This document shows positions 8,806-18,643 of a DNA stretch of 34,421 nucleotides, in pieces (position 1 is the stretch's first letter; each line of letters starts with the position of its first letter). Under the pieces are notes generated by a model. That model was not told where the DNA came from, made no database searches, and saw only the letters and a list, made by a program, of their open reading frames with translations. Source of the stretch: Nitrospirota bacterium (GTDB lineage Bacteria > Nitrospirota > Thermodesulfovibrionia > Thermodesulfovibrionales > JdFR-85); assembly GCA_011051565.1 (NCBI GenBank), contig DRKX01000150.1, forward strand, positions 1-34,421, in the 5' to 3' direction. The position numbers and the translations under genes were made by a program.

Positions 8806-9937
8806 TCACACCCCCGCGTCCGGACAGCTGCCGGTCACCGCCCGTGTAGACCCTCCGGTTCCTCGACCCGATCGAGGTGAGAATCTCGTAGGCGATGGTC
8901 CCGGACCTCGCGGCAAGCTCCTCCACCGAGACGGACTCTCCACCCTGCGAGCCCACTATGACCACCTCGTCACCCTCTTCCACACCGACGATATCCGTCA
9001 GGTCGATCATGGTGAGGTCCATACAGACCCTCCCTATAACGGGCGCCCTCTGCCCCCTTACGACGACCTCGGCATTGTTCGAGGCCGCCCTGATGAGGCC
9101 GTCGGCATAACCTACCGGCAGCACTCCGACCAACGTGTCCCTCATGGCGACGAACGTCCTCCCGTAGCTGACCGACATGCCCTTCCCTATCCTTCTTATG
9201 TCAAGAAGCCGTGTCTTCACGCTCATCAGTGGTCTCACCTTAGCGGGAGAGTACGGGTTGCACCCGTATAGCAGGAGGCCGGGCCTGACGGCATCGAGGT
9301 AGGACTCCGGGAAGGCCACGACCGCGGCACTGTTTGCAATGTGACAGAGCGGCCTGATCCCCATCTCCTCCACACAAGCCCTGATCTCCGAAAATCTCTC
9401 GACCTGTCCTGCTGCAACCGTCCTGTCGGACAGGTCGGCATCGGAGAAGTGGCTCATCAATCCGGTGATCCTGATCCCCTCCAGCGAGGCTATCTCGGCC
9501 AGGGAACTCACGACCTCACCGGCGCTGAAGCCCAGCCTGCCCATACCGGTGTCCACGTTTATATGTATCCCGATCTCGCCCTTCAGCCTCACGGCAAGGC
9601 TGGACAGGCCGCGTGCGGTCTCCATGCTGTTTACGACGGGCGTGAGCCTGTACCTGAGCACCTCTTCTGCTGCCTCTGGGTCGAAGAGCACGATCAGATC
9701 GGCCTCTATGCCCGCCTTGCGCAGTTCGACGGCCTCGGATATGTATGCGACCGCAAGGGTCTCTACGCCGCAGCTGACGAGCCTCCTGGATACCTCGACC
9801 GCGCCGTGCCCGTAAGCATCGGCCTTCACCACGGGGAAGACGGCCCTGCCGCCGATCCTCTCCCTTATGAGGTTCAGGTTGAACACCAGGTTATCGAGGT
9901 TGATCTCTACGACGGCCCCCCTCTGCATCTTCGTCAT
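8792..9937 (-). CDS. alr: Alanine racemase
   Basis: AVFPVVKADAYGHGAVEVSRRL (PLP-Lys motif), HINVDTGMGRLGF, VRPGLLLYGCNP, RVCMDLTMIDLT. Confidence 0.96.
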   Translation of the reverse strand: MTKMQRGAVVEINLDNLVFNLNLIRERIGGRAVFPVVKADAYGHGAVEVSRRLVSCGVETLAVAYISEAVELRKAGIEADLIVLFDPEAAEEVLRYRLTPVVNSMETARGLSSLAVRLKGEIGIHINVDTGMGRLGFSAGEVVSSLAEIASLEGIRITGLMSHFSDADLSDRTVAAGQVERFSEIRACVEEMGIRPLCHIANSAAVVAFPESYLDAVRPGLLLYGCNPYSPAKVRPLMSVKTRLLDIRRIGKGMSVSYGRTFVAMRDTLVGVLPVGYADGLIRAASNNAEVVVRGQRAPVIGRVCMDLTMIDLTDIVGVEEGDEVVIVGSQGGESVSVEELAARSGTIAYEILTSIGSRNRRVYTGGDRQLSGRGGVNESC

Positions 9938-10170
9938 CAGGCATTCTGCTTCCGTTCTTCCGCCTTCTCTTCTGCAGGTGCCTCTGCAGCCGATTTCTCC
10001 ACCGGTTTCTTCGGTGTGACGTCGATCTCGTCAGGCTCGCTCGTCGCCTTCTTGAAGTTCTTTATCGCCTGTCCGATCCCCTTGCCCAGTTCCGGCAACC
10101 TGGAGGCACCGAATAGGATGACCACGATAATCAAGACAATTATCAGTTCCTGCATCCCTAACCCAAACAT
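9937..10170 (-). CDS. tatA: Sec-independent protein translocase TatA/E
   Basis: [42 protein letters not shown]. Confidence 0.94.
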   Translation of the reverse strand: MFGLGMQELIIVLIIVVILFGASRLPELGKGIGQAIKNFKKATSEPDEIDVTPKKPVEKSAAEAPAEEKAEERKQNA

Positions 10171-10754
10171 ATCCGTCCTCCTATGAACTTATTGAAATCC
10201 CCGACCGTATTTATATTAACAAAACTTGCGCCTTCAGGGTCTATCTTTTTGACCTCTTCCTCGCCTATCACGAGGGCCCCGCAGTCAGCGACAAACCTCC
10301 GGAGCCCTGTCAGGCCCTTTCTCAGGTGGTCCTCGATCGACCCGAGGACACTCCTGCCGTATACACCGAAGAGCGGGTGGACGGAGCCGCCGAACGAGCA
10401 CACCACCACGTCGGCTCTCGGTGCCGCACGTACGAGGTGGTTTATCAGTGCAGGGTTCAGAAAGGGCATGTCGCAGGCAGCGACGAAAATCCTATCGGCG
10501 GCGGCGTTGAGGAGGGCCGAGAAGATGCCGCCCATCGGCCCCTTGTCCGGAAATACGTCACCTATCAGCCTCGCTCCGGTCAAGAAGTAGTGTTCCGGCC
10601 TGTTCGTGCTGACGATCACCTCTGTGAACATCTCCCTGAACAATCCGAGCGTCCTGTCGATGATGCGTTCGCCGCCCACGCTGATGAGCCCCTTGTCTAC
10701 GGGAAACCTGCTGCTGTCTCCACCGGCGAGGACTACACCCGTGACGCCAATCAT
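10158..10754 (-). CDS. mobA: Molybdenum cofactor guanylyltransferase
   Basis: [36 protein letters not shown]...[16 protein letters not shown]...[14 protein letters not shown]...[10 protein letters not shown]. The ORF call extends to 10790; the internal ATG at 10754 is the likelier start. Confidence 0.9.
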   Translation of the reverse strand: MIGVTGVVLAGGDSSRFPVDKGLISVGGERIIDRTLGLFREMFTEVIVSTNRPEHYFLTGARLIGDVFPDKGPMGGIFSALLNAAADRIFVAACDMPFLNPALINHLVRAAPRADVVVCSFGGSVHPLFGVYGRSVLGSIEDHLRKGLTGLRRFVADCGALVIGEEEVKKIDPEGASFVNINTVGDFNKFIGGRICLG

Positions 10755-10859
10755 GCATGCCACCCCCGAGTCCAAGTTCCGTACTGCCATATTATAGAAG
10801 AAACCGGGGCCTTAATGACATTCCGGACCCTTCCGCCTCTCCCGGCGGCAAAAACAACC

Positions 10860-10889
10860 TTGCCTCAGGAGAGGCATTTCTGTTATAAA
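10860..10889 (+). promoter_or_regulatory. Sigma-70-type promoter (TTGCCT-N17-TTATAA) for the 6S-like RNA
   Basis: -35 TTGCCT at 10860-10865, -10 TTATAA at 10883-10888. Predicted start near 10895 fits the 5' edge of the long closing stem. Confidence 0.5.
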
Positions 10890-10895
10890 TTAATA

Positions 10896-11092
10896 AGGGC
10901 TGATTATACCTGCCCTGCTGGTGATTAAGATGGAAAAGTTGATCCCGCAAATTAGATCTTTAGGGAGTCCGGGTAAGGGATGTGGTGTGCATACCCCGCA
11001 CTTCGGTACGGGGGAGCCTAAACACCCTTCAGGGCACCCACCTTATTTAAGGGGATCTAATTTTTCATCTACACCGCAGGGTGGGTTATTAT
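10896..11092 (+). ncRNA. ssrS: Candidate 6S RNA (ends approximate)
   Basis: Long interrupted hairpin. Closing stem pairs: CCCTGC(10913-10918)/GCAGGG(11076-11081), GGTG(10920-10923)/CACC(11072-11075), AGATG(10928-10932)/CATCT(11066-11070), GAAAA/TTTTT with one G-U, TTAGATC(10952-10958)/GATCTAA(11054-11060), GGGTAAGG(10971-10978)/CCTTATTT(11041-11048). Apical CCCCG..C(TTCG)G..CGGGG hairpin, and a small CCC-TTCA-GGG hairpin on the 3' side of the bubble, as in 6S. Directly upstream of rarA. Confidence 0.6.
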
Positions 11093-11482
11093 CCAGAATC
11101 GGCGCAACGATGCGAGAGCTTATTATATGTAAGACCGTATTGCTGTTAATTTATACATGTTTTCGCATATTAGTTTGTGCAATGACAATCATGGTGTTTA
11201 ATACTTTTGGAGGCAAGACAGATAGATATAGAGGTTTTCTGATACCGGCACCCGCGGGAATCCGTTCCGGACACGGGGTTTTCGTGGTCAGACGCGGACT
11301 CTCGCGTACCGGAGCCGCATTGCCGGAACTCGTTCAATCAGAGCAGACCTCCTGACCCTCCGGAAGTATTATCCCCGTAAACAGAATCGAGCGACACGAA
11401 ACCACCCGCAGCGCACAGAGGTGAGTGCCGCGGCTGAAGGGCTGCACTTCACGGCGTACGGTTGACGCGACCGGATACGATT

Positions 11483-12766
11483 ATGGAACTCTTCTTGACA
11501 GAGCATACGGAGCGACGAGACAGGCCGCTTGCATGGCGGATGATGCCCGAATCACTCCAGGAGTTCGTGGGACAGGAGGAACTGCTCGGCGAAGGCAGGC
11601 CCCTGAGGAGGCTGATCGAGGAAGACAGGATAGTCTCACTGATCCTATACGGACCGCCGGGTACGGGCAAGACCGCCTTGGCAAGGATCATTGCCGGGAA
11701 GACCAAGGCGCGTTTTCTCTCCCTCAATGCCGTCACGGCCGGTGTGAAGGATATCCGCAATGCGGTCGCCTCCTCGGGCTCTGGAAGGACGATTCTATTC
11801 GTAGACGAGATCCACAGGTTCAACCGCCTCCAGCAGGACGCCCTCCTTCCGCATGTCGAGTCAGGTGAGATAACCCTCATAGGGGCGTCGACCCAAAACC
11901 CGTTTTTCGCCCTCGTTCCCGCCCTTGCCTCGAGATCGGTCATATTCGAGTTCTCACCCCTGTCACCTGCGGAGATAAAGGTGCTGCTGAAGCGGGCCCT
12001 CTCTTCCGAGAAGGGGTTTGGTTCCCGCGATGTGGAGGTGGAGGAGAAGGCGATGGACTACATCGCCGAGCGCTGTTCAGGTGATGCAAGAAAGGCGCTG
12101 AACATGCTCGAGCTGGCCTTCGTAACGGCCTCTCCCCCCGACTCCGGCAAGGTGACCGTCACCGCCGAGGTGCTGAAGACGGCCCTCCAGCAGAAGACCC
12201 TCTATTACGACGAGGATGAGCATTACGACATCATTTCCGCATTCATCAAGAGCATGAGGGGTTCCGACCCGGATGCCGCGGTCTACTGGCTCGCCAGGAT
12301 GATAGCCTCCGGAGAGGACCCGATGTTCATCGCCCGGCGGATCGTTGTCTGCGCCTCTGAAGACGTGGGCAATGCAGACCCGATGGCCCTGAACGTGGCT
12401 GTGTCGGCGATGCTGGCACTCGAGAAGGTGGGCATGCCCGAGGGCAGGATCATCCTGTCGCAGGCTGCGATCTACGTGGCCACCGCCCCAAAGAGCAACG
12501 CATCGTACGTGGCGGTCGAGAGGGCCGGCCACGCCGTGCTGAACGCCCCCCTGCAGCGGGTGCCCGGACATCTCAGGGACAGCCATTATGCCGGGGCCGA
12601 GAGGCTCGGAAGGGGCTCGGGCTACAAGTATCCCCATGACTATGACGGACACTATGTTCGACAGAAGTACCTGGAACATGAACAGACGTTCTACGAACCG
12701 ACTGACGAAGGCTATGAGCGGGAGATCAAAAACACAATGAGAAAAAGGAGGTCTGAAGAAAGATGA
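11483..12766 (+). CDS. rarA: Replication-associated recombination protein A (AAA ATPase)
   Basis: [77 protein letters not shown]. Start set at ATG 11483 rather than TTG 11462. Confidence 0.95.
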   Translation: MELFLTEHTERRDRPLAWRMMPESLQEFVGQEELLGEGRPLRRLIEEDRIVSLILYGPPGTGKTALARIIAGKTKARFLSLNAVTAGVKDIRNAVASSGSGRTILFVDEIHRFNRLQQDALLPHVESGEITLIGASTQNPFFALVPALASRSVIFEFSPLSPAEIKVLLKRALSSEKGFGSRDVEVEEKAMDYIAERCSGDARKALNMLELAFVTASPPDSGKVTVTAEVLKTALQQKTLYYDEDEHYDIISAFIKSMRGSDPDAAVYWLARMIASGEDPMFIARRIVVCASEDVGNADPMALNVAVSAMLALEKVGMPEGRIILSQAAIYVATAPKSNASYVAVERAGHAVLNAPLQRVPGHLRDSHYAGAERLGRGSGYKYPHDYDGHYVRQKYLEHEQTFYEPTDEGYEREIKNTMRKRRSEER

Positions 12767-14325
12767 ATATATCCATTTCCATTCTGACAGGACTCGTATT
12801 CGGAGCCGTGCTCTCTCTGGTGTTCTTCTTCGTCTACAAGGCGAACGCCGAGAAAAAGAGACAGGCCATGGATACAGAGGCCCGGAAGATACTGGATGAT
12901 GCGAGGAAAGAGGCCGAGCGTATCAAGAAAGAGGCGGCCCTCGAGGCCAAGGACATCGTCTATGTCGCCAAGTCCGACGCAGAGAAGGAACTGCGCGAGA
13001 GGCGCAAGGAGCTAAACCAGCAGGAAAGGCGCCTGAGAAACAAGGAAGAGCACCTCGAGCGCAAGCTCGATCAGATAGAGAAGAGGGAGAGCGACCTGAC
13101 CCGCAGGGAGAAGGATTTCCATTCGAAGGAACGCTCGATCAGGGACAAGGAGAACAGGCTTTCGAACCTGATAAAGGAGCAGACGTCCGTACTCGAGAGG
13201 CTCTCCTCACTGACGCGTGAGCAGGCAAGGGCAGAGCTGCTGCGCCGCGTCGAGGAGGAGTCGAGGTTCGAGGCGGCAAAGCTCATAAAGAGGATCGAGG
13301 ACGAGACGAGGGACACCGCCGAGAAGAAGGCCGCCGAGGTCATCAGCCTCGCCATACAGAGATACGCCAGCGACTACGTCTCTGACGCGACCATCACGGC
13401 TGTGACCCTGCCCGGCGACGAGATGAAGGGGCGGATCATAGGACGCGAGGGCAGGAACATAAGGGCGCTCGAGGCGGCAACGGGCGTGGACCTTATAGTC
13501 GACGACACGCCGGAGGTCGTCACCCTCTCCTCTTTCGACCCGGTGAGACGGGAAGTGGCGAGGATAGCGCTTGAGCGCCTCATAGCCGACGGCCGCATCC
13601 ATCCCGCCAGGATCGAAGAGGTGGTGGAGAAGGCGAGAAAAGAGGTCGATGCAGCCATCAGGGAGGAAGGAGAGAAGGCGGTCTTCGACCTCGGCCTCAG
13701 CGGGGTCCATCCCGATATAATAAAGCTCCTCGGCAGGCTCAGGTACAGGACCTCCTACGGACAGAACGTGCTACAGCACTCGAGGGAGGTCGCATACCTC
13801 TCCGGACTCATGGCAGGCGAACTCGGGGTGAACATCAAGCTCGCCAAGCGGTCGGGCCTCCTCCACGACATTGGCAAGGCCGTGGATCACGAGGTCGAGG
13901 GGCCGCACCATGAGATCGGCATGAACATAGCCCGGAAGTACGGTGAAGACGAACGCGTCCTGAACGCGATAGCCTGCCACCACGGAGACATAGAGCCGCT
14001 CTGCGTGGAGTCGGCCCTCGTGGCCGCGGCTGATGCGCTTTCCGCCGCACGGCCTGGTGTCAGGAGGGAGAGCATCGAGAACTACATAAAGCGGCTCAAG
14101 AGGCTCGAGGAGATAGCCACCTCGTATGACGGTGTGGACAAGTGCTACGCGATACAGGCGGGCAGGGAGATCAGGATCATCGTCAAGCCCGAGGACGTCT
14201 CCGACGAGATGTCCTCGCTCATATCGAGGGAGATCGCCAAGAAGATCCAGTCCGAGCTCTCATATCCAGGACAGATAAAGATAATGGTCATTAGGGAGAC
14301 GAGGTTCGTCGATTATGCCAAGTAG
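12763..14325 (+). CDS. rny: Ribonuclease Y
   Basis: N-terminal TM, long coiled coil, KH domain ([45 protein letters not shown]), HD domain ([21 protein letters not shown]). Confidence 0.97.
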   Translation: MNISISILTGLVFGAVLSLVFFFVYKANAEKKRQAMDTEARKILDDARKEAERIKKEAALEAKDIVYVAKSDAEKELRERRKELNQQERRLRNKEEHLERKLDQIEKRESDLTRREKDFHSKERSIRDKENRLSNLIKEQTSVLERLSSLTREQARAELLRRVEEESRFEAAKLIKRIEDETRDTAEKKAAEVISLAIQRYASDYVSDATITAVTLPGDEMKGRIIGREGRNIRALEAATGVDLIVDDTPEVVTLSSFDPVRREVARIALERLIADGRIHPARIEEVVEKARKEVDAAIREEGEKAVFDLGLSGVHPDIIKLLGRLRYRTSYGQNVLQHSREVAYLSGLMAGELGVNIKLAKRSGLLHDIGKAVDHEVEGPHHEIGMNIARKYGEDERVLNAIACHHGDIEPLCVESALVAAADALSAARPGVRRESIENYIKRLKRLEEIATSYDGVDKCYAIQAGREIRIIVKPEDVSDEMSSLISREIAKKIQSELSYPGQIKIMVIRETRFVDYAK

Positions 14326-14376
14326 AGACCGAATGCACCTCGACCGTATCAACCCCTGCCTGGGTGTTTCCTTACC

Positions 14377-15159
14377 GTGAGGGTCCTGCTCATTGGCGAC
14401 ATCGTCGGCAAGACCGGCAGAAAGGCGGTAAAGGCCTTTCTGCCGACGCTCATAAGCCGGTTCAAGATAGACCTGACGGTTGCGAACTGCGAGAATGCCG
14501 CAGGCGGCTTCGGCATTACGGAAAAAGTCGCCGCCGAACTTTTCGGCTGCGGCATCCACGTCATGACCTCGGGCAACCACATCTGGGACAAAAAAGAGGC
14601 GGTCTCGCTCCTCGTCAAGGAGGACCGCATTCTCAGGCCCCTGAACTACCCTCCGGGTGTCCCGGGGGCAGGCAGCATCATCTACAATCTCAACGGCAGA
14701 AAAGTAGGGGTGCTGAATGTCTCGGGACGCATATTCATGAATACCATGGACTGCCCGTTCAGGACCGCAGAGGCCGAGGTGGAACGCATCAGGAAGGAGA
14801 CGGAGATGATCATCGTCGACCTGCACGCAGAGGCCACCTCAGAGAAGATTGCCTTCGGCCGTTACATGGACGGCAGGGTCTCGGCCGTCATCGGTACCCA
14901 CACCCACGTGCAGACGGCCGACGAACAGATACTCCCGAAGGGGACCGCCTACATAACGGACGCTGGCATGACCGGTCCGTTGAATTCGGTCATAGGAGTA
15001 GATACAGAACAGATCATAGACAAGTTCCTCACCCAGATGCCGAGAAAATTCGAGACCGCAAAAGGGATAGCCCTGCTGTCGGGTGTGATGGTCGAGATCG
15101 ATGAGAAGTCAGGCAGGGCCACCTCCATCCAGCGGCTCCAGCTCAAGACAGACAACTGA
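14377..15159 (+). CDS. ymdB: YmdB-family metallophosphoesterase
   Basis: MRVLLIGDIVGKTGRKAVK (GTG start), NCENAAGGFGIT, TSGNHIWDKKE, IGTHTHVQTADEQILPKGTAYITDAGMTGP. Confidence 0.94.
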   Translation: MRVLLIGDIVGKTGRKAVKAFLPTLISRFKIDLTVANCENAAGGFGITEKVAAELFGCGIHVMTSGNHIWDKKEAVSLLVKEDRILRPLNYPPGVPGAGSIIYNLNGRKVGVLNVSGRIFMNTMDCPFRTAEAEVERIRKETEMIIVDLHAEATSEKIAFGRYMDGRVSAVIGTHTHVQTADEQILPKGTAYITDAGMTGPLNSVIGVDTEQIIDKFLTQMPRKFETAKGIALLSGVMVEIDEKSGRATSIQRLQLKTDN

Positions 15160-15277
15160 CGGCAACGGAAAAGCCTTTTACAACAGGATGTTAGATGCTG
15201 CTTTCAACGAAGCACTCTAAGTGTTCACCGCGCCCTTCCCTCACGAGCACGCTCAGGCCTGGTTGCTGGAGAGGATG

Positions 15278-15294
15278 TTGGCATAATATTTGCG
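15278..15294 (+). promoter_or_regulatory. Candidate sigma-54 (-24/-12) promoter TTGGCATAATATTTGCG
   Basis: GG...GC spacing of exactly 10 nt and TTGGCA / TTGC elements match the YTGGCAC-N5-TTGC consensus except C->T and a terminal G. Confidence 0.5.
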
Positions 15295-15319
15295 TAGTAA
15301 CCGTCCAAAATGCTATAAT
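15290..15319 (+). promoter_or_regulatory. Candidate sigma-70 promoter TTGCGT-N18-TATAAT
   Basis: Perfect TATAAT at 15314-15319 and TTGCGT at 15290-15295, upstream of the lpt-rpoN operon; -35 overlaps the sigma-54 -12 element. Confidence 0.55.
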
Positions 15320-15438
15320 TCCTTGAGGTCGTCAGGTGCCTCGTCTAATGAGAATATGCTGAAGACGGAGCCTCCGTACGCACGCACCGCCTTTTTCTTA
15401 AATAGGGAGGCCGGCTGGCTCCGCAGGGGAGTCGTACA

Positions 15439-15945
15439 ATGAAGAAGCTCGGCTTACTCTCTCTTCTCGCTGCGGCAATCCTCCTGATTTCAGTCTGGTA
15501 TGCGACGAGGAACGGGAAGGCCCCCTATTCGGTGCAGGAGGTCGGCTCCGTCATGAAGGGTGTAGAGGTTGTGTATTACGAGGAGGAGCGGCCCCAGTGG
15601 CGTGCGGAGATCGGAGAGGCCCTCTTCGTTCAGGACGAGACCGGCTCTGAAATACGGGATGTCAGTATCTACTACTACAGGGCCGACGTGTCGCTCCGCT
15701 CGGACGAGGGATTCTATGACATCTCGGACGGCAGGCTCAGGCTCGACGGCACGGTCGAGGGCAGAGGAGAGGGCTTTGCATTTGCATCACCCGAGCTGCT
15801 CTATCTTCCGTCGGAGGACGCGCTCGTTGCATCGAAAGGGCTTGTGATCGAGGGCGACAGGTATGTGATCACCGGCAGAAAGGGAAGGATAGGGAATTCT
15901 CAGGTCATGGAGGTTACCGGAGATGTCAGGGCTGTCTTCTATTAA
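15439..15945 (+). CDS. lptC: LPS export system protein LptC
   Basis: Single N-terminal TM followed by LptC-type beta-jellyroll sequence (MKGVEVVYYEEERPQWRAEIGEALF...DGTVEGRGEGFAFASPELLY); first gene of the lptC-lptA-lptB-rpoN order. Confidence 0.85.
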   Translation: MKKLGLLSLLAAAILLISVWYATRNGKAPYSVQEVGSVMKGVEVVYYEEERPQWRAEIGEALFVQDETGSEIRDVSIYYYRADVSLRSDEGFYDISDGRLRLDGTVEGRGEGFAFASPELLYLPSEDALVASKGLVIEGDRYVITGRKGRIGNSQVMEVTGDVRAVFY

Positions 15946-16432
15946 GGTGGTAGTGCCGGTGGTACTGCTGGCGATCCTCTCTGTTGCCGTGCCAGCGGCA
16001 GTTGCCGCTTCCGGCGAGCCTCAGGCGGCGACTTCACCGCCGGCTGCGGCGCGGCAGCCGGTCGAGATAACCGCGGAGAGGCTCACTGCGGACAACAAGG
16101 CCCATACTGCAGTCTTCGAGGGGTCGGTCGTGGCACGCCAGGGAGAGGTGACCCTGTATGCCGACTGGATGAAGGTCTTCTACTCGGGCTCCGGAGACGT
16201 CCGCGAGATACGTGCCAGGGGAAACGTGAAACTCACCAAGGGCGGCCGGGAGATAACCTCGGAAGAGGCCGTATACTACAGGGACGAGCAGAAGGTCGTC
16301 TTCAGCGGAAACCCTGTCGCCGCAGAAGGCAACGGCACGATCTCCGGAAGCAGGATGGTCTACTATCTCGTGGACGACCGGTCGGTGGTCGAGGACAGCC
16401 GTGTAATCATAAAGGGAGGAGATGGTCCATAA
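15923..16432 (+). CDS. lptA: LPS transport periplasmic protein LptA (OstA-like)
   Basis: Signal peptide; PVEITAERLTADNKAHTAVFEGSVVARQGEVTLYADWMKVFY...ARGNVKLTKGGREITSEEAVYYRDEQKVVFSGNPVAAEGNGTISGSRMVYYL. Confidence 0.93.
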   Translation: MSGLSSIKVVVPVVLLAILSVAVPAAVAASGEPQAATSPPAAARQPVEITAERLTADNKAHTAVFEGSVVARQGEVTLYADWMKVFYSGSGDVREIRARGNVKLTKGGREITSEEAVYYRDEQKVVFSGNPVAAEGNGTISGSRMVYYLVDDRSVVEDSRVIIKGGDGP

Positions 16433-17147
16433 ACTGTCATCGAGGGGACTGGTGAAGTCCTACAGGGGAAAGGCCGCGGTAAAGGGTCTCGACATCTCCG
16501 TCAGCACCGGAGAGATTGTAGGGCTCCTCGGTCCGAACGGTGCGGGAAAGACAACGACCTTCTACATGATCGTAGGCATGGTCAAGGCCGACGGTGGAGA
16601 GATATTCCTCGACGACACGGACATCAGCCGGCTGCCGATGTACCAGCGTGCGCGGCTGGGGATAAGCTACCTTCCCCAGGAACCCTCGATCTTCAGGCGC
16701 CTCACGGTCAGGGACAATATCCGCGCGATACTGGAGATAAAGGGCTACGGCAAGGCGGAGACCGACGAGAGGCTCTCTGAACTCCTCGACGAATTCAAGC
16801 TGAGGGAGTTCTCAGAGCGCAAGGGCATGCACCTCTCGGGCGGCGAGAGGAGGAGGACGGAGATTGCCCGCACTCTCGCTACGGACCCCACGTTCATCCT
16901 ATTCGACGAGCCTTTCGCCGGGATCGACCCCATCGCCATACTTGAATTAAAGCAGACATTGAGGTATCTTAAAGGTAAGGGGCTCGGCATACTCCTGACG
17001 GACCACAACGTCAGGGAAACCCTGTCGATAACCGACAGGGCCTACATCATCAGCGACGGATCCGTGCTGGACGAAGGCGAGCCGGAGAGATTGATCGACA
17101 ATCCCGAGGTGAGGGCCGCCTATCTCGGAGAGGAGTTCAGATTGTAA
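16422..17147 (+). CDS. lptB: LPS export ABC transporter ATP-binding protein LptB
   Basis: GLLGPNGAGKTTTFYMIVGMVKADGGEIFLDDTDISRLPMYQRARLGISYLPQEPSIFRRLTVRDNI...LSGGERRRTEIARTLATDPTFILFDEPFAGIDPIA. Confidence 0.97.
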   Translation: MVHKLSSRGLVKSYRGKAAVKGLDISVSTGEIVGLLGPNGAGKTTTFYMIVGMVKADGGEIFLDDTDISRLPMYQRARLGISYLPQEPSIFRRLTVRDNIRAILEIKGYGKAETDERLSELLDEFKLREFSERKGMHLSGGERRRTEIARTLATDPTFILFDEPFAGIDPIAILELKQTLRYLKGKGLGILLTDHNVRETLSITDRAYIISDGSVLDEGEPERLIDNPEVRAAYLGEEFRL

Positions 17148-18580
17148 TGGCTCTTGAAACCAGGCTCGAAATAAAGCTCTCACAAAAACTCGTCCTGACA
17201 CCGCAGCTCCAGCAGGCTATAAGACTGCTTCAGCTGCCTCAACTCGAGCTGGTTCAGGCACTGAACCAGGAACTGACCGAAAACCCCTTTCTCGAGGACC
17301 AGCAGGAGGAACTCCAGCAGGAGGAGCAGAAGGTCGAGGAAGCCCCTGAAGCAAGCGCTGAAGATGATACCCTGTCTCCGCTGGAGACGCTGATGACGTT
17401 CAGGGCGGACGATTACTTCGAAGAGAGGGGCAGCGACGGGAGGGACCTCGGTTATTTCACCCCAGGCACCGAGTCTCCGGTATCGTTCGAACAGTTTGTC
17501 AGTTCTTCGCCGAACCTCTATGAGCACCTCAACTGGCAGCTCCGACTGAATACGAGTGACGAGCGGCTCCGGAGCATCGGTGAAGTGGTCATCGGCAACA
17601 TAGACGACAACGGCTACCTGAGCATATCGGACGATGAGCTGGCCGACACCTGCAAGGCCCCCGTCGAACTCGTGAGAGAGGCCATTGGACTCGTCCAGGA
17701 ATTGGATCCTCCGGGGATAGGGGCGAGAGACCTCAAGGAGTGCCTGCTGATCCAGATAAGGGTTCTCGGTCTCGACGGGACACTCGTTGAGAAGATAGTG
17801 AAGAACAACCTCGAAGAACTCGAGAAGAAGAGATACAAGGCCATTGCGAAGCAATACGGCGCCACTTACGAAGACATAGTGTTAGCCGTGAGGATAATCG
17901 AGGAGCTCGATCCGAAACCGGCCCGTAACTTCTCGTCACACGAGACGAACTACGTGATTCCGGACGTGTATGTAGAGAAGACGGACGGTGAATACCAGAT
18001 CATACTCAACGACGAGGGCTTGCCGAGGCTCAGGCTCAACAAGAAGTACAAGCAGCTTCTCAACAACAAGGCAGCCCTGACGAAAGTGGAGAAGAAGTTT
18101 CTGGAGGAGAAGCTACAGTCAGCCTCCTGGCTCATCAAGAGCCTCGAGCAGAGGAACAAGACCATCTACAAGGTCACCAGAAGCATCCTGAACTTCCAGA
18201 GGGAGTTCTTCGATCACGGACTGAGCCATCTCAAGCCTCTGAACCTCAGGGATGTAGCCGCGGACATCGAGATGCACGAGAGCACCGTCAGCAGGGTCAC
18301 CTCCAGCAAGTACCTTGCCTGCCCTCACGGGATATTCAGCTTCAGGTTCTTCTTCAGCAGTTCACTACAGGGCAGCAAGGAAGGCATCTCGTCGACCATA
18401 GTGAAAGAACAGATAAAGAAGATAATCTCACAGGAGGACCCGCGCAAACCCTTCAGCGATCAGAAGATAGCAGACTTCCTGAAGGAGCAGAACATAACCA
18501 TAGCCAGAAGGACTGTTGCGAAGTACAGGGAAGAGCTGAAGATACCTCCTAACTCGAGAAGAAAGAGGCTTGACGTCTGA
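17147..18580 (+). CDS. rpoN: RNA polymerase sigma-54 factor
   Basis: N-terminal LTPQLQQAIRLLQLPQLEL, C-terminal RpoN box ARRTVAKYREELKIPPNSRRKRL. Confidence 0.97.
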   Translation: MALETRLEIKLSQKLVLTPQLQQAIRLLQLPQLELVQALNQELTENPFLEDQQEELQQEEQKVEEAPEASAEDDTLSPLETLMTFRADDYFEERGSDGRDLGYFTPGTESPVSFEQFVSSSPNLYEHLNWQLRLNTSDERLRSIGEVVIGNIDDNGYLSISDDELADTCKAPVELVREAIGLVQELDPPGIGARDLKECLLIQIRVLGLDGTLVEKIVKNNLEELEKKRYKAIAKQYGATYEDIVLAVRIIEELDPKPARNFSSHETNYVIPDVYVEKTDGEYQIILNDEGLPRLRLNKKYKQLLNNKAALTKVEKKFLEEKLQSASWLIKSLEQRNKTIYKVTRSILNFQREFFDHGLSHLKPLNLRDVAADIEMHESTVSRVTSSKYLACPHGIFSFRFFFSSSLQGSKEGISSTIVKEQIKKIISQEDPRKPFSDQKIADFLKEQNITIARRTVAKYREELKIPPNSRRKRLDV

Positions 18581-18643
18581 GTTCGACAATCCTGGACCGT
18601 TGCAAGGGGGAACGCCCAACTTACCAAAATTAAGGAGGACACC

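Noticed and set aside
9341-10186. 281-aa plus-strand ORF antisense to alr/tatA
   Set aside because: Shadow frame opposite conserved genes; no domain.
11054-11066. GATCTAATTTTT as a Rho-independent terminator
   Set aside because: The T-run itself can pair with GAAAA upstream and the stem continues beyond it (CATCT, CACC, GCAGGG), fitting an internal part of a longer RNA better.
10921-11355. 144-aa plus-strand ORF
   Set aside because: Overlaps the 6S-like folded region, has no recognisable domain, and its start lies within the paired closing stem.
14364-15104. 246-aa plus-strand ORF overlapping ymdB in another frame
   Set aside because: Low-complexity Arg/His/Gly-rich shadow frame of a clear ymdB gene.
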